From contig JALSIV010000390.1 in assembly GCA_026989685.1 (NCBI GenBank), positions 1-44,401 of the forward strand: a stretch of 44,401 nucleotides of DNA, read 5' to 3'. The notes beneath the pieces were generated by a model, which saw nothing but the letters and a program-made list of their open reading frames with translations, was not told the origin of the DNA and made no database searches. A program made the position numbers and the translations under genes. Source of the stretch: Pirellulaceae bacterium. GTDB taxonomy: Bacteria; Planctomycetota; Planctomycetia; Pirellulales; Pirellulaceae. This document shows positions 18,801 through 27,133 of the stretch, piece by piece (within the stretch, counting starts at the first letter, position 1; each line of letters opens with the position of its first letter).

Positions 18801-18899
18801 GTAGGCGGAATGGTAGTCGTCCCCGATGCGTCGGCCGGCTGTCGCTGCAGCTACCTCAACCGCTCTTGGATCGCCCTGCAGGGAACGCCTGTCCCATAG
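15876..18899 (+). CDS. PQQ-like beta-propeller protein with an internal degenerate methyltransferase-like segment
   Basis: Signal peptide and GEWPAFRANAARTA start; repeated propeller blades (FDLSSGRLKWQF, YALSLSDGRLLW, LDAESGKVIW, LDAKTGRVVWEQ). ATG 15876 with Shine-Dalgarno aggaga. Confidence 0.88.
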   Translation: MCAVISICLKRFLGTAGLAWFVLCGTRLLGGEWPAFRANAARTASTAESLPPDMTELWQIDLGTPQPAWPRSDRMTFDRAYQPVVAGGLVLVGSSRDDTLRAFDLSSGRLKWQFATQAPIRFAPAVMEGRVYLGSDDGFLYALSLSDGRLLWTKRGGPDESLVLGNGRAISKWPVRGGVVALDGKVYFAAGIWPSDGIYLYALDAESGKVIWCNDQAGAIYMAQPHGGAEAESGVAAQGYLVADGDFLLVPTGRAVPAAFRRATGEFAYFHLQKYGQRGGALAMLAGGVFFNGGIAFQVATGEAIARFGPGPLAAAGATIYRAVKGKVSTYTWKEVTKSDRRGNPIAARELAAGLAAPGFPQVTSIAVAGGHVVLGAAGRVGRVVPGEKQLAWQAEVEGTVLGLAVADGRLVVSTDQGKIVCFGTPVELSDRRPDSSTIPAPRIVPADMLGATQRWSKQLSVPAGFAVDLGTTDGDLALAIAQQMPLHVITVTSDAKTAARLRERFRAIGMLGQRISVWQRSPEKTGLPAWCADLVVSEQGWKEPIGRLKPEAERIQRPYGGLVCLSNPENWAETRRRGPLKGAGEWTHQYADPANTLNSGDRLVGGRLTISWFRDIDFDVPQRHGRGPAPLFWQGILFHEGLHGVVAVNAYNGSELWRYEVPEILKAYNGDELMGTAGTGSNMCVAGGRLYLRHDEFCDVLDARTGRRLDMWKTPLDESNQRRPWGYLAADGERVYGSEADTDHIVTYRYVNRGGDMSRLWTESKALFAKDAATGRLLWRYASQHSIRHNAIAVASGRVFLIDRPQAEFDRVKRPKERHHPPGIVRALDAKTGRVVWEQAKDVFGTLLIAVPQADRLIMAYQPTRFRLDSERGDRLAVFRMSDGERLWDQAVKYESRPFVRQGVIYTQGGAWDLESGKAVSFPFRRSYGCGILAASERLLVFRSATLGYYNIGQDSKVRNFGGMRPGCWINALPVGGMVVVPDASAGCRCSYLNRSWIALQGTPVP

Positions 18900-18947
18900 A
18901 TGCTTGCTGAAAACACCGAATCGGCCCACAACCACGGGAGAACCGCC

Positions 18948-19871
18948 ATGAAACGACGATTCACGAATCTGTTTGCAGCGGACGGTGGCCACCGGCGATG
19001 GAAGAGCGTTATCGAGTTTTGTGCCGTCGGCCTGATGGTATGCGCCGCTTGGGGTCAGGAAGACTTGAACGCGAAGCGTGATCGTGCGGTGGCTCCCAAA
19101 GACGGACCGATCGTATTGTTCGACGGCAAGTCGCTCGATGCGTTTTATGTGTGGCTCAAGGATACCAAGCGGGAAGATCCTCGAGGCGTGTTCCGCGTGA
19201 CCGACGGGATGATTCATGTGTCGGGGGACGGGTTGGGTTGTCTGACGACGAAGCGGGAGTACCGCGATTATCATTTGGTGCTCGAGTACCGCTGGGGCAA
19301 GCGTACTTGGGGAGCACGCGAGAATCGGACTCGCGATTCGGGCCTGCTGATCCACAGTGTCGGTGCGGACGGAGGCTATCACGGGACGTGGATGCCGTCG
19401 CTTGAAGTGCAGATCATCGAAGGCGGCGTGGGGGACTTCATTCTGGTGGCGGGCACCGACGAAAAGGGGAACCCGGTTCCCTTGTCGGTGACGTGCGAAG
19501 TGGGGCGCGACCGGGATGGAGAAGTGATCTGGAAGAAAGGCGGCAAACGCGAGACCTTCGACTTGAAGAACCGCAAGCGAATCAACTGGTACGGCCGGGA
19601 TCCCGACTGGAAGGATGTGCTCGGATTCCGCGGGCGCAACGACGTGGAGAGCCCCGGTTTTCTCTGGACTCGGTTGGACGTCCTCTGCGATGGCGGGCAT
19701 GTGGCCGTTTATGTCAATGGGAAGCAAGTCAACGAAGCATTCGACGTGGTTCCCAGTTTCGGGCGGTTGCAGTTGCAAACGGAGTTGGCGGAGATCTTCG
19801 TGCGCAAGTGGGAGTTGTGGCCTGTCGGCAAAGGGCCGAAACCCGCGCCGGCCATCCAGGACGGCCGGTGA
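18948..19871 (+). CDS. DUF1080 (3-keto-disaccharide hydrolase-like) protein
   Basis: PIVLFDGKSLDAFYVWLKD..., DYHLVLEYRWGKRTWGARENRTRDSGLLIHSVG, SLEVQIIEGG, RLDVLCDGGHVAVYVNGKQVNEA, LQLQTELAEIFVRKWELWP. Confidence 0.92.
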   Translation: MKRRFTNLFAADGGHRRWKSVIEFCAVGLMVCAAWGQEDLNAKRDRAVAPKDGPIVLFDGKSLDAFYVWLKDTKREDPRGVFRVTDGMIHVSGDGLGCLTTKREYRDYHLVLEYRWGKRTWGARENRTRDSGLLIHSVGADGGYHGTWMPSLEVQIIEGGVGDFILVAGTDEKGNPVPLSVTCEVGRDRDGEVIWKKGGKRETFDLKNRKRINWYGRDPDWKDVLGFRGRNDVESPGFLWTRLDVLCDGGHVAVYVNGKQVNEAFDVVPSFGRLQLQTELAEIFVRKWELWPVGKGPKPAPAIQDGR

Positions 19872-19902
19872 GGTGTGAGGGAGTGGGCTCGGCGGACACG
19901 CA

Positions 19903-20760
19903 ATGACGAACATCGATCAGTTCGAGAGCGTATTCAAGGCGGCAACGAAGACGCCGTTCGAGCGGATACCGGTGCGGACCGCCTCGGTGATCTTGGTGAC
20001 CGACGTCGATGCCGAGCAGACGGTCGCGTTTCAGCGGCGCGTGGAGTCATTCCTGGAGGAAATGGGAGAGCGGCGTCCGCAGCAATACTGCGTGATCGCG
20101 GGTGACCAGCTAGGAAGCGTGTCGGGCCTGCTGGATGCGATTCGCGAAAGCCGGGCCGACTTGATCTGCACCTACCGCAATCTGCGGATTCCGGCGACCG
20201 AACATCCCTACAGTCTGGGAGTCTACGTGGACGTCATGAGTCAGGTTGCCGAGGCTCCGCTGCTGTTGCTGCCTCGCCCCGAGATTCTCGCCGAGCGTCC
20301 CGATCTGATGCGCAACACTCGAGAAGTGATGGCGGTCACCGATCATCTGACCGGTGACCATCGCCTGGTGAGCTATGCGGCTCATTGCACGGCCGATGGT
20401 GGCAAACTGTTTTTGTCGCATATCGAAGATGCCGCCATCTTTGAACGCTATATGGACGCCATCGCCAAGATCCCTTCGATCGACACCGACGTGGCTCGGC
20501 ATGATCTGCTCGAACGCCTGCTGAAGGACCCTCGAGACTACATTCGTTCGTGCCGCGAGTCTCTGGCGGAAGAAAGCCGGCTTGTCGTGGAAGAAGTCGT
20601 CAAGCTGGGACGGCGGTTGGCGGATTACAAGAACATGGTGACGGACCACGGAATCGACTTGCTGGTACTGCACACCAAGGATGCCGATCAGTTGGCCATG
20701 CACGGTTACGCCTATCCGCTGGCGGTGGAGTTGCGGACGGTACCTCTTTTTCTACTCTGA
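19903..20760 (+). CDS. UspA-like (universal stress protein) domain protein
   Basis: Alpha/beta protein with late HGIDLLVLHTKDADQLAMHGYAYPLAVELRTVPLFLL tail, tightly followed by an antiporter gene. Confidence 0.6.
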   Translation: MTNIDQFESVFKAATKTPFERIPVRTASVILVTDVDAEQTVAFQRRVESFLEEMGERRPQQYCVIAGDQLGSVSGLLDAIRESRADLICTYRNLRIPATEHPYSLGVYVDVMSQVAEAPLLLLPRPEILAERPDLMRNTREVMAVTDHLTGDHRLVSYAAHCTADGGKLFLSHIEDAAIFERYMDAIAKIPSIDTDVARHDLLERLLKDPRDYIRSCRESLAEESRLVVEEVVKLGRRLADYKNMVTDHGIDLLVLHTKDADQLAMHGYAYPLAVELRTVPLFLL

Positions 20761-20766
20761 GCCATC

Positions 20767-22338
20767 ATGGATGTTTCCAGCTTTGTGCTCATCGGATCGC
20801 AGACCGAGGTCGCGACATGGGTCACCGTGTTGTTTGCCTGTCTGCTGGTGGGACTGATTACCTGCCTGGCGCTGGAAGAGAAGATCCACGCTAAGAAATC
20901 GGTCATCGCCGGGATTTTCGCTCTGGTGTGCCTCCTGCTGGGCGCCGTGCTGGGCGTGTTGCCGTTCGAGCGTGTGGTGGTGGGGAGTTACGTGGCGGTT
21001 CCGCCGGAGCAGCCGCTGGAAATCGAGGTGATTGACGATGCCGATGGGCACCATCAGAAAGTCGTCGTGGGAGGAGGCGAAGAAGAGGAGAAAAGCGAAA
21101 AGGAACCGCTGACGCTGCACGTGGGAGGGCATCGCCTCTCCATGCCGGTCTACATTCCCGGAATCGATTGGAGTGTGATCGCCATCATTCTCGGGTCGAG
21201 TTTGTTCGTCGACGTCACCAGCCAATCGGGATTGTTCACCTGGATTGCGCTGCGCGTGACCAAACTCTCGCAGGGGGATCCTTTCCGTCTGCTGATTCTG
21301 TACGGAGTGATGACGGTCCTCTTTTCGGCAGTGCTGAACAACGTGACGGCCATGATTATCGTCGGTTCACTCACAGCCGTATCTCTGACCAAGCTGGGAC
21401 AACTCGATAAGTTGCTGGGGTTCCTGCTGGTGGAGGGGCTGCTGACCAATGTCGGCGGTCTGCTGACGTTGATCAGTTCGGTTCCCAATATCATTGTCGG
21501 GACCACCGCCAATATCTCGTTCGTGACGTTCTTCATCAAGGCGGCCCCGTATGTCGTCCTGGCGACGGCCGTCACCATCTTCGTCGGGCTCAAACTATTC
21601 GGCATCCGCAAGCTGGTCACGGAAGAGGAAAAGAAAAGAGCACGGGAATTGGTCGCCAGTTTCGATGAGAACGAAGGAGTGGAGAATTGGGGGTTCTTTT
21701 GGTTCGCTGCGGCCATGCTGATCTTGTTCATCTTGGCGATCGCCACCACGGCCGTACTGCCCTACCGGATCAACCATTTGGGGATGGGATTCATCGCCCT
21801 GCTGTTTGCCGGGATCATGTTGATTCCCTTCAAGTCCGACGTCGATCGTTTTTATAAAACGGTGGACTGGGACTTGTTGGGGTTTTTCATGGCCCTCTTC
21901 GTCGTCATCTATGTCATGGAACAGGCGGAGGTGCTCGCGACCATCGGCCGGGGAATCGAGGCGATCCTGGTTGACAAGGGATTCGAGAATGCGGCCGGCA
22001 ACAAGCTCGACGCGACGATGCTGCTGGCCGGGTCGGCGCTGTTCAGCAGCGTGACCGACAACATCCCGCTGTCGGCGATGCTGGCCAGTATCCTCAAGTC
22101 GCTCGGGGCACCCGATTCGTCGGGGGTATGGTGGTCGGTGGTCTTCGGTGCCAATCTGGGCGGCAATATCACGCCGATCGGATCGGCTTCGACTCTGGTG
22201 GCGGTAACGTTGATTCACAAGCACCGGCTGCACTTGCCGTTTGGTCAATTCGTCAAGGCGGCACTTCCGTACGCTCTGTTGCAGATCGGGTTGGCCATCA
22301 TCTACGTGCTGTTTCTCTTGCCGTGGATTCCCGGATAG
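20767..22338 (+). CDS. SLC13/ArsB/NhaD family permease (NhaD-like antiporter)
   Basis: LNNVTAMIIVGSLTAVSLTKLG, NVGGLLTLISSVPNIIVGTTANISFVTFF, SSVTDNIPLSAMLASILKSLG, GANLGGNITPIGSASTLVAV. Confidence 0.85.
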   Translation: MDVSSFVLIGSQTEVATWVTVLFACLLVGLITCLALEEKIHAKKSVIAGIFALVCLLLGAVLGVLPFERVVVGSYVAVPPEQPLEIEVIDDADGHHQKVVVGGGEEEEKSEKEPLTLHVGGHRLSMPVYIPGIDWSVIAIILGSSLFVDVTSQSGLFTWIALRVTKLSQGDPFRLLILYGVMTVLFSAVLNNVTAMIIVGSLTAVSLTKLGQLDKLLGFLLVEGLLTNVGGLLTLISSVPNIIVGTTANISFVTFFIKAAPYVVLATAVTIFVGLKLFGIRKLVTEEEKKRARELVASFDENEGVENWGFFWFAAAMLILFILAIATTAVLPYRINHLGMGFIALLFAGIMLIPFKSDVDRFYKTVDWDLLGFFMALFVVIYVMEQAEVLATIGRGIEAILVDKGFENAAGNKLDATMLLAGSALFSSVTDNIPLSAMLASILKSLGAPDSSGVWWSVVFGANLGGNITPIGSASTLVAVTLIHKHRLHLPFGQFVKAALPYALLQIGLAIIYVLFLLPWIPG

Positions 22339-22365
22339 GCGCACTTCGCACGGAGGGTTGCGAGC

Positions 22366-22464
22366 ATGCAGACCGTCTACGTTGCCGGGGCCGAACCGCA
22401 CAGTGGCGAGATCAAATCGTCGTGGACGAGAAGCCGCCGTCGACCACGATGTTCTGACCGGTGA
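22366..22464 (+). pseudogene. Truncated start of a P-loop (phosphotransacetylase/BioD-like N-domain) gene
   Basis: Shine-Dalgarno ggagg (22352-22356), ATG 22366, MQTVYVAGAEPHSGE..., then runs antisense into the SDR gene (stop TGA 22462-22464). Resembles N-termini like M-x-T-x-Y-V-A-x-x-E-P-x-S-G-K-S, broken right at the GK. Confidence 0.55.
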
Positions 22465-23224
22465 CGAAGGAAGAGGCTCGCGGGGAGGCCAGCCAGATTA
22501 CGGCACCGCCGAGTTCGGCCGGCTCGCCAAACCGTCCCATGGGCGTGTGTCCGATGATCTGAGCACCGCGCTCGGTGTAGCCGCCGTCGTCGCGGAACAG
22601 AAGAGTTCGGTTTTGTTCGGCCGGGAAAAAGCCGGGGCTGATCGCATTGACGCGCACGCCGCTGGTCGCCCATTCGCGGGCCAGGAATTTCGTGAGGTTG
22701 ATCACGGCGGCTTTGGCTGCCGAGTAAGCGACGACTCGAGACAGCGGTGTCATTCCCGACATCGATGCGATGTTGATAATGCTCCCCTTGCCGCGATCAA
22801 CCATCCCCTCACCGAATACCTGGCACGGCAACAGGACGCCACCGATCAGGTTCAGGTCGAATACGTCCCGCCATGCTTCGAGGGAGAGTCGGGAGAACGG
22901 GCTTCCCGGCGGTAGTGTGGCATCGGGACGATTGCCGCCGGTGGCGTTGACCAGCACGCTGACCGGCCCCAATTCGGCTTCGATCCGCTTGCAGGCGTCG
23001 GTCAACGACCGGCGGTCGAGCGCATCGGCCTTTTGGAACACGGCTTGCCCTCCTGCTGATTTGATCTCAGCCACACGAGCCGCCCCTCGTTCGGCATTTC
23101 TCCCGACAACGGCCACACGGGCTCCCTGCCCAGCGAGAGCCTTGGCCATTTCACCCCCCAGTACGCCGGTGCCTCCCAGCACCACGGCTGTTTCTTCGCT
23201 CAAGTCGAACAAGTTTCTTTCCAT
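22412..23224 (-). CDS. SDR family oxidoreductase (D-mannonate oxidoreductase/fructuronate reductase-like)
   Basis: TAVVLGGTGVLGGEMAKALAGQGARVAVVGR, LVNATGG, NIASMSG, YSAAKAAVINLTKFLAREW, VNAISPGFF, VDGGFSS. Confidence 0.9.
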   Translation of the reverse strand: MERNLFDLSEETAVVLGGTGVLGGEMAKALAGQGARVAVVGRNAERGAARVAEIKSAGGQAVFQKADALDRRSLTDACKRIEAELGPVSVLVNATGGNRPDATLPPGSPFSRLSLEAWRDVFDLNLIGGVLLPCQVFGEGMVDRGKGSIINIASMSGMTPLSRVVAYSAAKAAVINLTKFLAREWATSGVRVNAISPGFFPAEQNRTLLFRDDGGYTERGAQIIGHTPMGRFGEPAELGGAVIWLASPRASSFVTGQNIVVDGGFSSTTI

Positions 23225-23487
23225 CCGTTGTAGCGCGTTGTCGTCGTTAGAAGGGTGTCGATGTCACTAACGCAACCTGCCGTGCCCCCTGCCAGGTTCC
23301 GGCGTGTTGCTTGCGGCAGGGAGACCTGGCACGGCCTCTCAGACGTTCCAGGAATCTCGCTCGGCGCCACGGTCCCGTTGCCGCCCAAGCTTGTTGCGGG
23401 AAGAACGGTCGGCAGTGACAGAGCGGTTCCCGCCGCAAATGACTTCGTGACAAATGTACGACGATTGGGGATCTCGCGTGTGGACAT
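23200..23487 (-). pseudogene. Truncated Tat-leader N-terminus, probably of a Gfo/Idh/MocA-type oxidoreductase
   Basis: Shine-Dalgarno aggag then ATG 23487: MSTREIPNRRTFVTKSFAAGTALSLPTVLPATSLGGNGTVAPSE, then unrelated sequence translated through the hairpin element. Confidence 0.55.
23279..23335. repeat. Strong inverted repeat/hairpin element
   Basis: GCCGTGCC (23279-23286)/GGCACGGC (23328-23335) plus CCCTGCC (23287-23293)/GGCAGGG (23315-23321). Confidence 0.7.
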
Positions 23488-23716
23488 CGGATCGACTCCT
23501 GAAGTGCGGTGCGGCTGCCGATCCGCACGCCGGTGAAACGGCCTTAGCGCGCAGTTGCCTGGTCGCACTTACTGTACAACACACTGCCAGCCGTTTCAGC
23601 CCCTGGAAGAACCGTTCCCGAGCTGAACTTGACTTGAGCGGAACGAGTTGGTATTCCCACCCATCGGCCGGAAGAGCCAATCGTTTTATATCGTGAGTTT
23701 CTGAGCGGTTCTTGAC

Positions 23717-24976
23717 GTGAAAACCCGAAATGTCGCCGTTTTGATCGTGTTGACCTGGTGCTGCGGCAGCGTGCGCACCGACGCTCAGGTTCGCGTCCGG
23801 TTCCCCCAATCCGGCTCGGCGGATCTCGCCCAGTTGCCGACTCAGCCGGCTCCCGGCGCCACCACCCCACCGGTGGCGCCACCGGCCGCCCCACCATCGA
23901 TCCCGTCGGCCCCACCGACAACCTCGGCGCCCGCCACCGGTTTCGATCCCTATGGTGCCAGCGGCAGCTCGGTGAATCCTCCTACGCTGCTCGGATCACC
24001 GGCGCCCAGTGCCGGTGGTTGGACCACTGCGCCGGGAACCACCTCGCCACCGGGCGTCGCACCGCCCCCCACGACCTTGGGCACGGTGCAGCCGCAATCC
24101 CCGCCCGCTCTTTTTCCCAACGGCCTGGGAACGTGGAATCCCAACGCTCCAACGACGTACGGTACCGCCCCCATGCGTCTGCTGTACGGTCCGCGTCTGC
24201 GATACACGTGGCTCTACCCCAACAGCGGCGATCGCGAGTTCGGTTCGAACGACTTCGACGTGAGCGTCACCATGACGGTGCCCAACTTCTTCTGGTCGGG
24301 TCGACCACTGTTCCTCACGCCCGCTTTCGGCTTGCACTTGTGGGACGGCCCCAAACCGCCCGTCATGTCGGATCTGCCCTCCAAAGCCTATGACGCCTAT
24401 CTCGACGCCGGATGGTCGACCGACCCGGCGAGGATTCTATCGGGAGAAGTCGGACTGCGACTGGGTGTCTACAGCGACTTCAACACGCTGGCCAGCGAAT
24501 CTCTCCGCTTGCAGGGATTGGGACAGATGCATTTGCAGATGACTCCCACCGTGCGACTGACCGGCGGCGTGCTCTATCTCAACCGCAATAAGTACAAATT
24601 GTTTCCCACCTTCGGGCTGCTGTGGGAACCCAACAGCCGCACGCGGCTCGATTTCTATTTTCCGCGCCCCAAGCTGGCCAAGTACCTGACGACCGTCGGA
24701 AACTACGACGTGTGGGGCTACCTGGGCGCTGAATACGGCGGCGGCTGGTGGTTGATCGAACACCCCGACGGCCTGAACGACAAGATCGACATCAACGACA
24801 TACGGCTCTTCATGGGCGTGGAATGGGGCCAGCAGAGTTCGATGAAGAAGGGGAAACGGATCGCGTTCGTGGAAGCGGGCTGGGTGACCGAGCGCGAGAT
24901 CCTGTATGTGAACCGTCCAGCCGACTCGGTGACACTCAGCGACACCTTCATGGTTCGCGCCGGAGTGGGCTACTAG
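23717..24976 (+). CDS. Planctomycete outer-membrane beta-barrel-like protein (DUF6268-like), Pro-rich N-region
   Basis: Signal peptide, Pro-rich linker, then LFLTPAFGLHLWDGP...LPSKAYDAYLDAGW...LGVYSDFNT...GVLYLNRNKYKLFPTFGLLWEPNSRTRLDFYFPRPKLAKYL...DTFMVRAGVGY. Confidence 0.75.
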   Translation: MKTRNVAVLIVLTWCCGSVRTDAQVRVRFPQSGSADLAQLPTQPAPGATTPPVAPPAAPPSIPSAPPTTSAPATGFDPYGASGSSVNPPTLLGSPAPSAGGWTTAPGTTSPPGVAPPPTTLGTVQPQSPPALFPNGLGTWNPNAPTTYGTAPMRLLYGPRLRYTWLYPNSGDREFGSNDFDVSVTMTVPNFFWSGRPLFLTPAFGLHLWDGPKPPVMSDLPSKAYDAYLDAGWSTDPARILSGEVGLRLGVYSDFNTLASESLRLQGLGQMHLQMTPTVRLTGGVLYLNRNKYKLFPTFGLLWEPNSRTRLDFYFPRPKLAKYLTTVGNYDVWGYLGAEYGGGWWLIEHPDGLNDKIDINDIRLFMGVEWGQQSSMKKGKRIAFVEAGWVTEREILYVNRPADSVTLSDTFMVRAGVGY

Positions 24977-25062
24977 CGACTTGGCAACGTGTGCCATTTG
25001 GGAAGGACTCGAGCGTCCCGGTGTCAGCCGTGCGACCGCAAGACACAGCGAAGCGGACAACC

Positions 25063-26178
25063 ATGCGAAAGTCACAAGCGGCGCTGGCCGGATGGTCGAC
25101 TCTGATTCTCGCCGGTCTGTGGTGGATGCTTCCCACTTCGGCACAGACGCTGCCGGCGACCGTGCCGTCCGGCCTGACTCAGCCAACGGCGCCCGCGGAG
25201 TGGACGGGCCTGCCCCCGATCCATCCGCCGATCGACACGCGCGGTGGCACCGGGATCGCGTCCCAGGGCCTTCCCTTTCGGCCACTTGCTGGTAGGGCGA
25301 CCGTCGCCCCCGATCTGCCGCCACCGCCGCCGGGATGGGACCCGGCCGTTTTCTGGCCCGACGGCGGCGAGCCGGCCGAGCTGCTTCCGCCGCTGACGAC
25401 GCACCGCAAAGGGTTCTTTCAGCGACTCGATGTCTCGGCCGCGTGGCTTCCCCGGTTCGACCGGGACTTGGGAATCACCGAGTTGGTCACGTCGATGACG
25501 ATCGCGCTCCCCGCCCCCACCCGGCAGTTTCCGCTGCTGATCACGCCTTCCTTTCGCTATTTCGGCCTGGACGGCCCGGCCGGCATCGATGTTCCGTCGG
25601 AGGTCTTCGATACCTGGCTGGAAATGATGTGGGTGCCGCAGATCGGTGAAAAATGGCGGGGATTTCTCTCGGTCGCTCCGGGAGTCTACGCCGACTTCGA
25701 TTCCTATGGCTCGGACGCCTTTCGGCTGACGGGCCGAGCCATCGTCAACTACCGCTGGCATCCCGACCAACTGGAACTGTTCGCCGGCATCCTCTATCTG
25801 AACCGAGACGATTATCTGATGTTGCCGGCCGGCGGTGTGTTGTGGGTCCCCAATCGCGACACTCGCCTGGAGATCTTCTTTCCCAAACCCAAATTGGCTC
25901 GGCGCTATCGCTGGGGCCAGCGATTCGAAGACTGGGTCTACCTGGGAGGCGAGTTCGGTGGCAACACCTATTGGGTCCGCCGGGCTGGCGGCGTGGAAGA
26001 CTTGATCACCCTGCGCGATTGGCGACTCTATCTGGGGACCGAGCGCAAGTGGGACGCCGGCAGTGCCGTGCAGCTCGAGGTCGGCTACATCTTCTCTCGC
26101 GTCATCGAGTACCGTTCGCAGGCCGACGATTTCGAACTGGATGACACGTTGATGCTGCGAGTCACGTATCGCCACTGA
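25063..26178 (+). CDS. Tandem paralog of the preceding beta-barrel-like protein (DUF6268-like)
   Basis: LLITPSFRYFGLDGP...VPSEVFDTWLEMMW...PGVYADFDSYGSDAFRLTGRAIVNY...GILYLNRDDYLMLPAGGVLWVPNRDTRLEIFFPKPKLARRY...DDTLMLRVTYRH aligns along its length to the upstream protein. Confidence 0.78.
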   Translation: MRKSQAALAGWSTLILAGLWWMLPTSAQTLPATVPSGLTQPTAPAEWTGLPPIHPPIDTRGGTGIASQGLPFRPLAGRATVAPDLPPPPPGWDPAVFWPDGGEPAELLPPLTTHRKGFFQRLDVSAAWLPRFDRDLGITELVTSMTIALPAPTRQFPLLITPSFRYFGLDGPAGIDVPSEVFDTWLEMMWVPQIGEKWRGFLSVAPGVYADFDSYGSDAFRLTGRAIVNYRWHPDQLELFAGILYLNRDDYLMLPAGGVLWVPNRDTRLEIFFPKPKLARRYRWGQRFEDWVYLGGEFGGNTYWVRRAGGVEDLITLRDWRLYLGTERKWDAGSAVQLEVGYIFSRVIEYRSQADDFELDDTLMLRVTYRH

Positions 26179-26200
26179 CGAGACGTTGGCACGGACGCTG

Positions 26201-27076
26201 CTATGCCTTCTCGAGGGCTCGCTGCACCGCGGCACCCATTTCAGCCGGTGTGGCGGCGATTTCGATCCCGGCATCCTCCAAAGCGGCGATCTTCTCGGTG
26301 GCGGTTCCCTTGCCGCCGGAGATGATGGCACCGGCATGGCCCATCCGTTTACCGGGAGGCGCCGTTTGTCCGGCGATGAAGGCCGCCACCGGTTTGCTGC
26401 CGTGCTGCTTCACCCAGGCCGCCGCCTCCTCCTCGGCCGTTCCCCCGATCTCGCCGATCATCAGGATCACTTCCGTCTGATCGTCGTCATGGAAACGCTC
26501 GAGCAGATCGATATACGACGTACCGACGATCGGGTCCCCACCCAAGCCGATGCACGTCGACTGACCGAGCCCGAGATTGCTGGTTTGCCAAACCGCTTCG
26601 TAGGTGAGCGTGCCGCTGCGGCTCATCACGCCCACCTTCCCTTCCCGGTGAATATACCCCGGCATGATGCCGATCTTGCAGGCTCCCGGAGTGATGATTC
26701 CCGGACAGTTCGGTCCGATCAAAGTGACACCTTTGCGTCGCACCGTGTGGTAGACGGGTACCATATCGAGCGTGGGCACGCCCTCGGTAATCGCCGCGAT
26801 CACTTCGATCCCCGCATCGACCGCTTCCAAAATGGCGTCGGCGGTGAAGGGAGCGGGAACGAAAATCATGGTGGCGTTCGCCCCGGTCTCCTGCACGGCT
26901 TGCTCCACGGTGTCGAACACGGGCAGATCGAGAACGGTCTGTCCGCCCTTGCCGGGAGTCACGCCGCCGACCATTTTCGTACCATACTCGAGGCACTTTT
27001 CGGTGTGGAAGCGGCCGGCGGATCCGGTGATCCCCTGGCAGATGACCCGTGTTTCGCTGTTGACCAGAATACTCAT
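26201..27076 (-). CDS. sucD: Succinate--CoA ligase subunit alpha
   Basis: [101 protein letters not shown]. Confidence 0.97.
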   Translation of the reverse strand: MSILVNSETRVICQGITGSAGRFHTEKCLEYGTKMVGGVTPGKGGQTVLDLPVFDTVEQAVQETGANATMIFVPAPFTADAILEAVDAGIEVIAAITEGVPTLDMVPVYHTVRRKGVTLIGPNCPGIITPGACKIGIMPGYIHREGKVGVMSRSGTLTYEAVWQTSNLGLGQSTCIGLGGDPIVGTSYIDLLERFHDDDQTEVILMIGEIGGTAEEEAAAWVKQHGSKPVAAFIAGQTAPPGKRMGHAGAIISGGKGTATEKIAALEDAGIEIAATPAEMGAAVQRALEKA

Positions 27077-27133
27077 GATCGTGCATTCCCCGGCATACGG
27101 AGCCGTCTTCGGGCAGGAGTGGGTTGGAGCAAG

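Noticed and set aside
17253-19913. 886-aa minus-strand ORF
   Set aside because: Spans antisense of two recognisable genes (PQQ protein and DUF1080); composition is shadow-like.
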